Shown: one piece after another, positions 8,265-17,093 of the stretch
Layout: the number at the start of each line of letters is the position of its first letter
How positions within the stretch are numbered: position 1 is the first letter of the stretch
DNA from: Cohnella nanjingensis
GTDB taxonomy: Bacteria; Bacillota; Bacilli; Paenibacillales; Paenibacillaceae
NCBI RefSeq assembly: GCF_014212125.1
Contig: NZ_JACJVP010000008.1
Location: forward strand, 1-64,000
Length of the DNA stretch: 64,000 nt
Reading direction: 5' to 3'
Translations under genes and position numbers: made by a program
Notes under the pieces: model-generated
Database searches by the model: none
Told to the model about the DNA's origin: nothing
What the model saw: the letters and a program-made list of their open reading frames with translations, nothing else

Positions 8265-9272
8265 ATGGTTAAGATTGGACTGATCGGCGCCGGCTTCATG
8301 GGCGGCATGCACGCGGCTTGCTACGAAGCGCTGCTTCGGACGCTGGACTTCAAGGTGACGGCGGTCGCCGACGACAATCCGCAGAAGGCGGAGACGGTCG
8401 CCGCCAAGTTCGGCGCCCAAGCCTTCGCCTCTGCGGCGGAGCTGATCGCGCGCGGGGACGTGACGGCCGTAGATATCTGCTTGCCCACCTACCTGCACGC
8501 GGAGACGGCGATCGCCGCGATGAACCGGGGGCTCGACGTCTTCATCGAGAAGCCGGTCTGCCTGAACGAGCAGGAAGCGGAACGGCTCCTTGCGGCGCAG
8601 CGGCAATCGGGCGTGAAGGCGATGGTGGGCCACGTGATCCGCTACTGGCCGGAATACGTGGAATTGAAGGCACTGGCCGACAGCGGCATCTACGGCAAAG
8701 TCGTCTCCGCCGTCTTCAACCGGATCAGCCCGAAGCCGGATTGGGCTTGGCAGGGATGGCTGGACGACCCCGACAAGAGCGGCTCCGCCGCGCTCGACCT
8801 GCATATCCACGACGTCGACTTCGTCCGCTACCTGCTGGGCGATCCGGACCGCATCTCCAGCATGACCGTCAGCGACGGCGGCGCGAAAAACCACATCTTC
8901 AGCCTGTACGAGTATCCGGATGCGGTCGTGTCGCTGGAAGGCGGATGGGACTACCCCGCCGCGCTGCCGTTCGAGATGTCGTACCGCGTCAAGTTCGAGC
9001 GGGCCACCGTGCTGTTCAGCTCCGCCAAGCAGCCGACCCTCGCGATCTATGAAGAGAACGGCGGGGTCGTCGAGAAGAATCTCGAGCTGGACGTCGGCAC
9101 GGCTGCCGGAGGCGGCAATATCTCGAGCCTGGGAGCCTACTACAGCGAGCTGCGCTATTTCGTGGAGCGGTTGGTCCGGGATGAGCCGATCGCGATCTCC
9201 ACTTTGCAGGACGGCTGCGACTCCCTGAAGCTGACGCTTCGCGAGATCGCGAACGCCCAGTCGGTATCGTGA
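8265..9272 (+). CDS. Gfo/Idh/MocA family oxidoreductase
   Basis: A 335-residue NAD(P)-dependent sugar dehydrogenase. The N-terminal Rossmann motif is GLIGAGFMGGMHA, followed by the conserved EKPVCLNEQEA segment that holds the catalytic lysine of the family, and a C-terminal alpha/beta domain with a GGSAALDLHIHDVDF-like segment (here SGSAALDLHIHDVDF). The start is the ATG at 8265: the GGGGGAG just upstream is its ribosome-binding site, so the ATG at 8250 is unlikely. It abuts the isomerase gene (translational proximity) and precedes the deacetylase. Confidence 0.88.
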   Translation: MVKIGLIGAGFMGGMHAACYEALLRTLDFKVTAVADDNPQKAETVAAKFGAQAFASAAELIARGDVTAVDICLPTYLHAETAIAAMNRGLDVFIEKPVCLNEQEAERLLAAQRQSGVKAMVGHVIRYWPEYVELKALADSGIYGKVVSAVFNRISPKPDWAWQGWLDDPDKSGSAALDLHIHDVDFVRYLLGDPDRISSMTVSDGGAKNHIFSLYEYPDAVVSLEGGWDYPAALPFEMSYRVKFERATVLFSSAKQPTLAIYEENGGVVEKNLELDVGTAAGGGNISSLGAYYSELRYFVERLVRDEPIAISTLQDGCDSLKLTLREIANAQSVS

Positions 9273-9289
9273 ACGGGGGGACGACGAAG

Positions 9290-10000
9290 ATGAATATCGT
9301 AGCGGTCGGCTGTCATCCGGACGATCTGGAGATCGGCTGCGGGGGAACGCTGGCCAAGCTGGCCGAAGCGGGACACCGCGTCGCGATGGTTCACGTGGCG
9401 AACGGGGACAAGGGGCACAAGGTCATCCCGTCCGAGGAGCTGAAACGGATCCGGGCGCGGGAAGCGGAAGCGGCGGGCAAGCTGATCGGGGCGGACGTGA
9501 TCGGCCTCGATCTCTCCGACCTGTCGGTCAAGGCCGACAATGACGAGCTGGTTCGCCGGCTCGCCGAGGTGTTCCGGACGTATCGGCCGGACTACATCAT
9601 TACCCATCCGCCCGAGGACTACATGAAGGACCATATGGAAGTGTCGCGGGCGGTATTCGACGCCAGCTTCGCCGCCACGGTGCCCTACTACCATCCGGCA
9701 GCGGATCTCGCCGCCTGCGGGAAGGCGCCGCCGATCTATTATATGGATACGCTCGCGGGGGTCGGCTTTCTGCCGACCGAATACGTGGACATTACCGCGC
9801 AGATCGGCACCAAGCTGCGGATGAACGCTTGCCACGAGAGCCAGGTCAAATGGCTGTTCGAACACGACGGCATCGACTTCCTCGACTTCGTCCGGACCGT
9901 GTCCAAGTTCCGCGGCTTGCAATGCGGCGCCGGGTTCGCCGAAGGCTTCGCGGCCTGCAGGGCATGGCCACGCCTGCCTCACACCCGATTGCTACCCTGA
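9290..10000 (+). CDS. PIG-L (LmbE-like) family deacetylase
   Basis: A 236-residue zinc-dependent N-deacetylase of the PIG-L/LmbE superfamily (MshB, BshB, diacetylchitobiose deacetylase). The metal and catalytic motif HPDD is at residues 9-12, and the second motif HPPEDYMKDHMEVSRAV supplies a further histidine ligand. Family members remove acetyl groups from N-acetyl amino sugars or their conjugates. The ATG at 9290 was preferred; a GTG at 9269 overlaps the upstream stop. Neighbouring dehydrogenases and a NagB-like gene suggest action on an imported N-acetylated sugar rather than on bacillithiol synthesis (inference). Confidence 0.85.
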   Translation: MNIVAVGCHPDDLEIGCGGTLAKLAEAGHRVAMVHVANGDKGHKVIPSEELKRIRAREAEAAGKLIGADVIGLDLSDLSVKADNDELVRRLAEVFRTYRPDYIITHPPEDYMKDHMEVSRAVFDASFAATVPYYHPAADLAACGKAPPIYYMDTLAGVGFLPTEYVDITAQIGTKLRMNACHESQVKWLFEHDGIDFLDFVRTVSKFRGLQCGAGFAEGFAACRAWPRLPHTRLLP

Positions 10001-10014
10001 GGAGGAGAAGCTAG

Positions 10015-10965
10015 ATGGACTTTATGACGACATCGCAGGGATCGCTGCTCGAGCACTTTTTCCCGGCAGGCTGGGACCTGCGCAGAATCGACGATTGCTG
10101 CGCGGTTCCGCCGGAGAGGATCGGGGAGCGCCAGCCTTTCTGGCATCGCGGCTTCGAGCCGGCCGGCTGCGGCACGACGCAGGATCTGGATACGAAGATG
10201 GGGCACGAGATCGCGCTTCAGATCCGGCGGACGCGGGAGGAGGGTCGCAAGCTGGCGCTCATCCTGCCGGCGGGTCCGATGGGCATGTACAAGTGGGCGG
10301 TCTACTTCCTGAAGGAATGGGGCGTCGACTGCCGGCACGTCTACGGCTTCAACATGGACGAATGGAGCGACGGCGAAGGCCGCACGCTGCCGCCGGATCA
10401 TCCCGGGGCGTTCCGCTTCGCGATGGAGCAGGCGTTCTACGGGCCGCTCGGCGAGCTAACGGTTCCGCCGGAGCAGCGCCATTTCGCGACGCTGGACCAG
10501 CTGCCGTCCTACCCCGCCAAGATCGCGGCGCTGAAGGCCGAAGGGGCCGAGCTGATCACGATCTTCGGGATCGGCCGGATGATGCATATCGCCTTCTGGG
10601 AGCCGCACTTCGCGGCGGAGTACGAGACCGACGAGGCGTGGCGGGCGCAGGCGTACCGGATCGGCGCGCAGCTGCACCCGCTGACCGTCGAACAGAATGC
10701 CTTGACGAGCTTCAAGAGCCGGACTACGCTGGTCCCATGCAGGGCGAACACGATCGGGCCGGCGCTGTTCCTGCAGTCCGACCGGATCATCGGCGGCTGC
10801 GACGGCGCGCTAGGACGCGGCATGCAGTGGCAGGGATTGTCGTTATGGGTGACGCTCCGCTACGGTCCGGACCGCTGGATCCCGTCCAGCTTCATGCCCA
10901 CGCTGCCCGGCAAGCTTTTCTACCTGGATGAGCTGGCGGGGCCGCTGGAGCCCGAGGTCAACTAA
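10015..10965 (+). CDS. NagB-like glucosamine-6-phosphate deaminase/isomerase family protein, atypical active site
   Basis: A 316-residue protein of the GlcN6P deaminase/6-phosphogluconolactonase fold. The NMDEW motif (residues 113-117) matches the conserved MDE of NagB. The second motif reads [13 protein letters not shown] (185-197) where NagB has GVGxDGHIAFNEP: the catalytic Asp (Asp141 in E. coli NagB) is Met189, and Asn is Trp195; His191 and Glu196 are kept. It is therefore a homologue with a changed active site and probably a different substrate or reaction. It follows the deacetylase by 14 bp with GGAGGAG before the ATG. Confidence 0.75.
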   Translation: MDFMTTSQGSLLEHFFPAGWDLRRIDDCCAVPPERIGERQPFWHRGFEPAGCGTTQDLDTKMGHEIALQIRRTREEGRKLALILPAGPMGMYKWAVYFLKEWGVDCRHVYGFNMDEWSDGEGRTLPPDHPGAFRFAMEQAFYGPLGELTVPPEQRHFATLDQLPSYPAKIAALKAEGAELITIFGIGRMMHIAFWEPHFAAEYETDEAWRAQAYRIGAQLHPLTVEQNALTSFKSRTTLVPCRANTIGPALFLQSDRIIGGCDGALGRGMQWQGLSLWVTLRYGPDRWIPSSFMPTLPGKLFYLDELAGPLEPEVN

Positions 10966-11016
10966 ACCATACATCATGTCCTGCCGCATATAGGCGGACA
11001 GAGGGGGGCGGATCGG

Positions 11017-12177
11017 ATGAGAATGGGCGTGATCGGTTACGGCAACCGAATCCGATGGATGGTCTCGCAGATGACGGCCGTGGACCCGGACTGCAGAGTG
11101 GCCGCGATCGCCGATCCCGATGCGGAGCGCATCCGGGCGGAGCTCGGCGAAGACGTCGCGGGCGGCATCCGGTTCTTCCGGTCGGCGGACGAGATGCTGG
11201 CGGAGATGCAGCTGGACGGCGTCGCGATCGGCACGAGATGCTCGCTGCATACGGAGATGGCGCTGAAGGTGTTCGCGACCGGGCTGCCGCTGTTCCTGGA
11301 GAAGCCGATCGCGACGACGTACGAAGACCTCGGCCGGCTCCGGGCGGGCTACGCGCAATCCGCCTCGCGGGTCGTCGTCTCGTTCCCGCTTCGCTTCACG
11401 CCGCTGCTCCAGCTGGCCAAGGAGATCGTCGCGTCCGGCAAGCTCGGCACCGTGGAGCACGTACAGGCGGTCAACAACGTGCCGTACGGCGGGGTGTACT
11501 ATCATCATTGGTACCGAGACGAGCGCGAGACCGGCGGGATGTTCCTGCAGAAGGCGACGCACGACTTCGATTACCTGAACGCGCTGATCGGGCAGAAGCC
11601 CGTACAGGTCGGCGCGATGACTTCCAAGCAGGTATTCCGGGGCGACAAGCCGGCCGGACTGCGCTGCGCGGATTGCGAGGAGAACCGGACCTGCGCCGAG
11701 AGCGCGGTGCGCACGGACGTCTTCCCGGAGCCGCCGCAGGGCGAATTCTGCTGCTTCGCCGAGGACACGGGCAACGAGGATTCCGGCAGCGCCTTGATCC
11801 GCTACGAATCCGGGATGCACCTGACGTACTCGCACAACTTCTTCGCCCGCCGGGGAGCCGCGGCGAGGGGCGCCCGCCTGTTAGGGTACAAGGGCACGCT
11901 GGAGTTCGACTGGTATACGGCGCAGGCCAAAGTGCACATGCACCATACGGACCGCGTGGAGACCTACCAGCTGAGCTTGGGCGACGACGGACACGGGGGA
12001 GGAGACCGGGTGCTCGCCCGGAACTTCGTCGAAGTCATGAAGGGGATCGCCCAGCCGGAGAGCGCGCTGGAGACGGGGATGCTGAGCGCGCTCCTATGCC
12101 TCAAAGCCCGGCAATCGGCGCAGACGGCCGCTTTTCAATCGATCGGTTGGAATGCCAAAGTCGGCGCATTGATGTAA
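11017..12177 (+). CDS. Gfo/Idh/MocA family oxidoreductase with cysteine-rich insertion
   Basis: A 386-residue dehydrogenase: Rossmann start GVIGYGNRIR, the EKPIATTYEDL segment (lysine of the EKP motif) and a C-terminal domain. Residues 217-246 contain Cys217, Cys220, Cys226 and the pair Cys245-Cys246, a spacing (CxxC...C...CC) that suggests a structural metal or disulfide element found only in some family members. GAGGGGGG lies before the ATG. It is the second dehydrogenase of the operon, placed between the NagB-like gene and the ABC importer. Confidence 0.85.
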   Translation: MRMGVIGYGNRIRWMVSQMTAVDPDCRVAAIADPDAERIRAELGEDVAGGIRFFRSADEMLAEMQLDGVAIGTRCSLHTEMALKVFATGLPLFLEKPIATTYEDLGRLRAGYAQSASRVVVSFPLRFTPLLQLAKEIVASGKLGTVEHVQAVNNVPYGGVYYHHWYRDERETGGMFLQKATHDFDYLNALIGQKPVQVGAMTSKQVFRGDKPAGLRCADCEENRTCAESAVRTDVFPEPPQGEFCCFAEDTGNEDSGSALIRYESGMHLTYSHNFFARRGAAARGARLLGYKGTLEFDWYTAQAKVHMHHTDRVETYQLSLGDDGHGGGDRVLARNFVEVMKGIAQPESALETGMLSALLCLKARQSAQTAAFQSIGWNAKVGALM

Positions 12178-12234
12178 GCGATACCGGTCACCTTTTCTCC
12201 CTTTGATCTGACACCAATAGGAGGGATTCCCCCT

Positions 12235-13122
12235 TTGCGATCGCAAATGCGTGAGGAACTGAAGTTTCTGGGCTACATCCTGCCATGGCTTGTCGGCTTC
12301 CTGCTCTTCTTCCTCGTGCCGGCCGGCGCATCCATGGTCTACAGCTTCACCGACTACAACGCGATCAAGCCGCCCCACTCGGTCGGCTGGAGCAACTACA
12401 GCAGATTGTTCGAGGATCCGATCTACCTGAAGAGCCTGCGCAACACGCTGTTCTTCGTCTTCATCGGCGTGCCGTGCAACCTGCTGTTCCAGATTCTCGT
12501 CTCCTCGCTCCTGAACGTGCCGAGACGGGGCGTATCCTTGTTCCGGACGTTCTACTACTTGCCCTACCTCGTGCCGATGATCGCGACGGTCATGATCTTC
12601 CGGCTGATCTTCAGCACGGATTACGGCATCGTCAACCATGCGCTGGACTGGTTCGGCATCGCCAAGATCGGTTGGCTGGAGAAGGAAGCGTTCGCGAAGC
12701 CCATCATCGTGCTGATGAACATGTGGGCGGCCGGCAGCGGCATCCTGATCTTCCTCGCCGCGCTGAAGGGCGTGCCGCGGCACCTGTACGAAGCGGCCAC
12801 GATGGACGGCGCCGGCAAGATCCGCTCGTTCTTCGTCATCACGCTGCCGATGATCACCCCGGCGATCCTGTTCTCGCTCGTGATGCAGATGATCGCGAAC
12901 TTCCAGCTGTTCACGGAAGCGTACCTGTTGAACAAGGGCGGACCCAATTACGCTTCGTCGACGTACATGCTGAACACATACAACACCGGGTTCCGCGACT
13001 TTAAGTTCGGACTCGCCATGGCGCAATCCTGGATTCTCACGCTCATCATCCTCGTCATCACGGTCGTCGTCTTGGCTACCTCCCGGCGCTGGGTGTACTA
13101 CGAAGGAGGCGACAACCGATGA
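12235..13122 (+). CDS. Carbohydrate ABC transporter permease (UgpA/MalF type)
   Basis: A 295-residue permease with six predicted membrane helices. The EAA loop that contacts the ATPase is visible (EAATMDGAGKIRSFFVITLP, about residues 185-204). The start is a TTG preceded by AGGAGG at 10 bases. It forms one half of a heterodimeric sugar importer with the next gene. No ATPase gene is present, as usual in these bacteria, where a shared MsmX-type ATPase serves many importers. Confidence 0.92.
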   Translation: MRSQMREELKFLGYILPWLVGFLLFFLVPAGASMVYSFTDYNAIKPPHSVGWSNYSRLFEDPIYLKSLRNTLFFVFIGVPCNLLFQILVSSLLNVPRRGVSLFRTFYYLPYLVPMIATVMIFRLIFSTDYGIVNHALDWFGIAKIGWLEKEAFAKPIIVLMNMWAAGSGILIFLAALKGVPRHLYEAATMDGAGKIRSFFVITLPMITPAILFSLVMQMIANFQLFTEAYLLNKGGPNYASSTYMLNTYNTGFRDFKFGLAMAQSWILTLIILVITVVVLATSRRWVYYEGGDNR

Positions 13123-13955
13123 GCCGATCGAACGCGAGGGCGACCGCTCTCCTGCAATACCTCCTGCTGCTGATCGGCTTGGCCGTCTTCATCGGTCCGC
13201 TGCTGTGGCTCGTCTCGACGATGCTGAAGACGCAAGGCCAGTCGCTTGAATTTCCCCCGAGGTGGATTCCCGATCCCGTCACGACCGAGGCGTTCTCCCG
13301 GCTGTTCCGCTCGCTGCCGCTGGCTTGGCATTGGCTCGGCAATTCGCTTTTGATCGCGGTGCTCGTGGCCATCGGCACGGTGCTGTCCGGCTCGCTCGTC
13401 GCCTTCGGCTTCGCCCGGACGCAGGCGAGATCGAAGAACGCGCTGTTCATCGTGCTCATGGCGACGATGATGATTCCCTACCAGACCACGCTGATCCCGC
13501 TGTACCTGATCTACAAGAACATCGGCTGGTACGATACGTGGCTGCCGCTGATCGTACCTTCCTATCTGGCGGGCGCTTTCTACGTCTTCCTGTTCCGGCA
13601 GTTCTTCCTGACGGTGCCCCGGGAGCTGGACGAAGCGACCTATATCGACGGAGGCACGTCCTGGACCGTGTATACCCGGATCCTGCTGCCGCTCTCCGTC
13701 CCCGTCCTGATGACCGGCGCCATCTTCGCTTTCGTGTTCTCCTGGGCGGACTTCTTCTCGCCCTTTCTCTTCCTGCAGACCGCGGAGAAATACACGTTCA
13801 TCATCGGCCTGCAGCTGCTCATCGGCACCCAATCGCAAGACCTGCCCGCGCTGGCCGCGGGGTCGATGATCAGCCTGCTGCCGATCGCGATCCTCTATCT
13901 CTTCGCGCAGCGCTACTTCACGGAAGGGGTGGTCCTGACCGGCACGAAAGGCTAA
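13119..13955 (+). CDS. Carbohydrate ABC transporter permease (UgpE/MalG type)
   Basis: A 278-residue permease with six predicted membrane helices. The EAA-type loop DEATYIDGGTSWTVYTRILL is at about residues 168-187. Its ATG overlaps the TGA of the preceding permease (ATGA), indicating translational coupling and 1:1 assembly. It ends in KG, like most MalG-type proteins. Confidence 0.92.
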   Translation: MSRSNARATALLQYLLLLIGLAVFIGPLLWLVSTMLKTQGQSLEFPPRWIPDPVTTEAFSRLFRSLPLAWHWLGNSLLIAVLVAIGTVLSGSLVAFGFARTQARSKNALFIVLMATMMIPYQTTLIPLYLIYKNIGWYDTWLPLIVPSYLAGAFYVFLFRQFFLTVPRELDEATYIDGGTSWTVYTRILLPLSVPVLMTGAIFAFVFSWADFFSPFLFLQTAEKYTFIIGLQLLIGTQSQDLPALAAGSMISLLPIAILYLFAQRYFTEGVVLTGTKG

Positions 13956-14011
13956 GGAATCGATCGTACGCAGTTGTTTGTCTATCTTAATGATGGGGGA
14001 GTCGACCGAAG

Positions 14012-15379
14012 ATGAAAAAATGGGGATTGGTGTTCGCCGCGATGGCGTTGATGCTGGCGGCATGCGGGAAAGACGGCGGCAACGGGGAAAGCGCAAGTCC
14101 GAAGGCTTCGGCGGAAGGGTCGGCCGGCGCATCGGCTAGCCCGTCGGCGAGCCAGCCGGCGTCAAGCGAGGAGAACGTCGAGCTGACGTTCGCCCAATGG
14201 GGGACCGCCGAACAGGTGGCCGCGACGCAGAAGCTGCTCGACATCTTCACGCAGAAAAATCCGAATATCAAGGTGAAGCTGGTCTACAAGGACTGGGGCA
14301 GCTACTGGACCTGGATCACGACCCAAGCGGCGTCCAAGGACTTGCCCGACGTGTACAAGATGAGCTTCGCCTACGTGGACAAATACGCCAAACTGGGCGC
14401 CATGAAGGAGCTGGATTCGCTCATCTCCGCGAACGGCTTCGACGTCGCCGGCCAGTTCGAAGCGCCGCTGCTCGCGATGCACCAGAGCGGTGGCAAGCAG
14501 GTGTCGCTGCCGCGCGACGCGAACACGGTCGTTCTGTATTACAACAAGGATCTGTTCGACGCCGCGAAGCTGCCTTATCCGGAGAACGGCATGGCGTGGG
14601 ACCAGGTGCTGGAAATCGCCAAGAAGCTGACGGTGGACGAGAAAGGCAACACGGCGGACAGCGCGGGCTTCGACGCGAACAAGATCAAGCAATGGGGCAT
14701 CGTCGCCGATGCCGCCGGCATGGCCGATGCGGTGCTCGAGCCGCAGCTCTGGTCCAACGGCGCGCGCCTCGTCGATGACGGCGGCAAGCTGGCGCTGAAC
14801 ACGCCGGAAGCGACGCAGGTGCTGGAGTTCTTCCGCGACCTGACGGCGAAGTACCATGTCAATCCGAAGACCAGCACGATTCAAGGGATGGGCGGCAATC
14901 CGATCCTCGCGTTCGGCACGGGCAAGTTCGCCATGGCCTTCGGAGGCAGTTGGAGCGCGACCGACTTCGCGACCGCCTCGTTCAAGTTCGGCGCGGCGCT
15001 GCCGCCGAAGTTCAAGGAAGTGCAGACGGTCGTGCAGCCGGCGGGCTACGCGATGAGCCCGTTCACCAAGAAGGAAGCCGCGGCGTGGAAGCTGCTGAGC
15101 TGGCTGTCGGGCGAAGAAGGCCAGACGGAAATGGCGAAGCTGAACGACGGCATCCCGGCGAACAAGCTCGCGGCGCAAGCCTATCTGGCCGGCGATATGG
15201 CCGATCTCAAACAGCTGTTCCTGGACGCGCAGGCCAAAGCGATCCCGTCCGCATGGAGCGACGGCAGGGACCGCCTGATGTGGGAGTTCATCCCGCAGAA
15301 GCTGGCCCTCCCGCTGCAAGGAGACGGAGATCTGGCGAAGGCCGTCAAAGAAATCGAAGGGTTGATGGCCAACCCTTGA
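14012..15379 (+). CDS. Sugar ABC transporter substrate-binding lipoprotein
   Basis: A 455-residue extracellular solute-binding protein (family 1). The signal peptide ends in a lipobox LAAC (Cys20), so the mature protein is lipid-anchored. A Ser/Ala-rich linker (about 30-55) precedes the binding domain. It delivers the substrate to the permease pair encoded upstream. The downstream 3' region holds a 7-bp tandem array and a terminator, so this is the last gene of the operon that starts at 7407. Confidence 0.92.
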   Translation: MKKWGLVFAAMALMLAACGKDGGNGESASPKASAEGSAGASASPSASQPASSEENVELTFAQWGTAEQVAATQKLLDIFTQKNPNIKVKLVYKDWGSYWTWITTQAASKDLPDVYKMSFAYVDKYAKLGAMKELDSLISANGFDVAGQFEAPLLAMHQSGGKQVSLPRDANTVVLYYNKDLFDAAKLPYPENGMAWDQVLEIAKKLTVDEKGNTADSAGFDANKIKQWGIVADAAGMADAVLEPQLWSNGARLVDDGGKLALNTPEATQVLEFFRDLTAKYHVNPKTSTIQGMGGNPILAFGTGKFAMAFGGSWSATDFATASFKFGAALPPKFKEVQTVVQPAGYAMSPFTKKEAAAWKLLSWLSGEEGQTEMAKLNDGIPANKLAAQAYLAGDMADLKQLFLDAQAKAIPSAWSDGRDRLMWEFIPQKLALPLQGDGDLAKAVKEIEGLMANP

Positions 15380-15414
15380 GGGGCGTGGGGCATAGAGAGT
15401 CGAGGTTAGCGGAT

Positions 15415-15510
15415 AGAGCGTAGAGCGTAAAGCGTAAAGCGTAAAGCGTAAAGCGTAAAGCGTAAAGCGTAAAGCGTAAAGCGTAAAGCGTAGAGCAAAA
15501 AGCAAAGCGT
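15415..15510. repeat. 7-bp tandem repeat (AAAGCGT)n
   Basis: Two AGAGCGT units (15415-15428) are followed by nine perfect AAAGCGT copies (15429-15491) and two to three degraded units ending in AGCAA. It lies between the stop codon of the binding protein and its terminator, so it is transcribed in the 3' UTR. Such short perfect arrays change copy number by replication slippage. Confidence 0.9.
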
Positions 15511-15521
15511 GTTGGTGCAGG

Positions 15522-15550
15522 ACCCGGAGCGATTGCGCTCTGGGTTTTTG
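15522..15550 (+). terminator. Rho-independent terminator of the sugar importer operon
   Basis: ACCCGGAGCG and CGCTCTGGGT pair (one G-U) around a 4-nt loop, followed by TTTTTG. Confidence 0.8.
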
Positions 15551-15582
15551 TATTGCGTGCTTACAGGCGGATGCGACTGTTG

Positions 15583-16017
15583 CTGTAACGATACATTTTA
15601 TCGTTACAGGGTGCTGATGCGGCGCGATTTTCGCTGTAACGATACATTTTATCGTTACAGGGTGCGGATGGGCTGCGGCTGTCGCTGTAACGATACATTT
15701 TATCGTTACAGGGTGCGGATGCGCCGAGATTGTTGCTGTAACGATACATTTTATCGCTACAGGGTGCGGATGGGCTGCGGCTGTCGCTGTAACGATACAT
15801 TTTATCGTTACAGGTGTCGGATGGGCTGTGGCTGTCGCTGTAACGATACATTTTATCGTTACAGAGTGCGGATGGGCTGCGGCTGTCGCTGTAACGATAC
15901 TTTTTATCGTTACAGGGTGCGGATGAGCTGCGGATGTTGCTGTAACGATACATTTTATCGTTACAGGGTGCGGATGGGCTGAGGCTGTCGCTGTAACGAT
16001 ACTTTTTATCGTTACAG
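15583..16017. repeat. Array of nine palindromic repeats with exact 51-bp period
   Basis: Nine 27-bp palindromes begin at 15583, 15634, 15685, 15736, 15787, 15838, 15889, 15940 and 15991. Each has arms CTGTAACGATA and TATCGTTACAG around CATTT (CTTTT in copies 7 and 9; copy 4 has one arm mismatch, ATCGCTACAG). The 24-bp linkers are similar but not identical (GGTGCGGATGGGCTGCGG...). A truncated right arm (TTACAG) at 15561-15566 precedes copy 1. In RNA each would fold as an 11-bp hairpin. The array lies between the importer terminator and the DeoR gene. Near-identical linkers exclude CRISPR. Confidence 0.95.
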
Positions 16018-16094
16018 GGTGCGGATGCGTTACGGCTGCCTGAGACGCGGAATGGACAGATGGGAGGAGTTTTTTTACAATGTAAAAAAGGAAC

Positions 16095-16117
16095 GAACAA
16101 TCTGTTCATTTTGAACA
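16095..16117. promoter_or_regulatory. Overlapping palindromes before the DeoR gene (candidate autoregulatory operator)
   Basis: GAACA-ATC-TGTTC (16095-16107) overlaps TGTTCA-TTT-TGAACA (16103-16117). Both are perfect inverted repeats of GAACA half-sites, about 25-45 bp before the ATG at 16141. DeoR-family repressors commonly bind such A/T-flanked repeats. GAAC half-sites also occur upstream of the aldolase gene (TGAACTAA and TTGAACAAAA, 17063-17090). Confidence 0.55.
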
Positions 16118-16140
16118 TGGGATTCTCTAGGAGGACCGAT

Positions 16141-16911
16141 ATGAGCAGCACGCAAAGGTTGAACGAACGCCAGCAACGCATGCTGGCGCTCCTCGAGCAG
16201 ACGGGCGATGTCCGGGTGCCGGATCTCAAGGCGCAGTTCGGCGTCACGGAGATGACGATCCGGCGGGATCTGGAGAAGCTGGAGCAGACGGGCAAGGTGA
16301 AGCGTACGTTCGGCGGCGCCATCATGGTGACGAGGGACGTCGCGTTCTCGGACCGTACCGGCGTGCATACCGCCGAGAAAGCGAAGATCGGCAAAATCGC
16401 GGCGGAAAGCGTTCAGCCGGGGGACGCCGTCTTCATCGACGGGGGGACGACGACGCTGCAGCTCGTCCGCCACCTGCCGCCGGAGATGCGGATTACGGTC
16501 GTCACGAATGCCATTAATCTCGCCGCCGAGCTCATGGACAAGAAGATCCCGACTCTCGTCTCGGGCGGCATGCTGCTCGACACGACCTCGACGCTCATCG
16601 GTCCCGTGTGCGCGGATACGCTGTCCAAGATGGCGTTCGACCGCATCTTCCTTGGCGCGACCGGGATCACGCCGCTGCACGGCTTCAGCAACTCGAACAT
16701 GTACGAAGCGGAGATCAAGCGGGTCGCCATCGCCCGCGCGAAGGAGATTAATATCGTCGCCGACCGCTCCAAGTGGGGCATGCAGGACTTGTTTTCGTTC
16801 GCCGAATTGTCCCGGGCCGACCGGCTGTTCACGGATACGATGGACGAACGGACCGGCGAGGTGCGTCAGGCGCTGGAAGAAGCTGCGGTGGAGTGGATCG
16901 TCTGCGAGTGA
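16141..16911 (+). CDS. DeoR/GlpR family transcriptional regulator
   Basis: A 256-residue repressor with an N-terminal DeoR HTH (about residues 6-60, with FGVTEMTIRRDLEKLEQTGKVKR) and a C-terminal sugar-phosphate sensor domain (DeoRC; DGGTTTLQLVRHLP near residues 100-115). These repressors usually respond to a phosphorylated sugar intermediate. The ATG at 16141 has AGGAGG 6 bases upstream; earlier in-frame starts would place coding sequence over the palindromic operator. It opens the second half of the sugar island (aldolase, dehydrogenase, kinase). Confidence 0.9.
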   Translation: MSSTQRLNERQQRMLALLEQTGDVRVPDLKAQFGVTEMTIRRDLEKLEQTGKVKRTFGGAIMVTRDVAFSDRTGVHTAEKAKIGKIAAESVQPGDAVFIDGGTTTLQLVRHLPPEMRITVVTNAINLAAELMDKKIPTLVSGGMLLDTTSTLIGPVCADTLSKMAFDRIFLGATGITPLHGFSNSNMYEAEIKRVAIARAKEINIVADRSKWGMQDLFSFAELSRADRLFTDTMDERTGEVRQALEEAAVEWIVCE

Positions 16912-17093
16912 ACCTTCATGGAGAGAAGCGTCGATAGTGAGGGCGAACGACGACTGCGACGGCATGGACTGAACGCCGGCAGCGCGGAGCGCAAAACGGA
17001 TGCCCGTGCGGTGAGGGAACCATCGAGCGAGGTATTCGTCCGCGAATGTGGTTCGTCCCAAATGAACTAATATGATCTTTTTGAACAAAAGCA

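Noticed and set aside
14162..15505. 447-codon minus-strand frame opposite the binding lipoprotein, starting in the 7-bp array
   Set aside because: Antisense shadow; its beginning is only the translated AAAGCGT repeat and the rest is Arg-rich.
15583..16017. CRISPR array
   Set aside because: Linkers between repeats are nearly identical to one another instead of unique, repeats are perfect palindromes with a 51-bp period, and no cas gene is near.
15561..16394. Long open frames on both strands through the 51-bp repeats, encoding CNDTFYRYR- or CNDKMYRYS-type repeat peptides
   Set aside because: 51 is a multiple of three, so any stop-free frame stays open over the array. The frames lack ribosome-binding sites and the minus-strand one runs into the DeoR gene. 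Repeats, not proteins, explain them.
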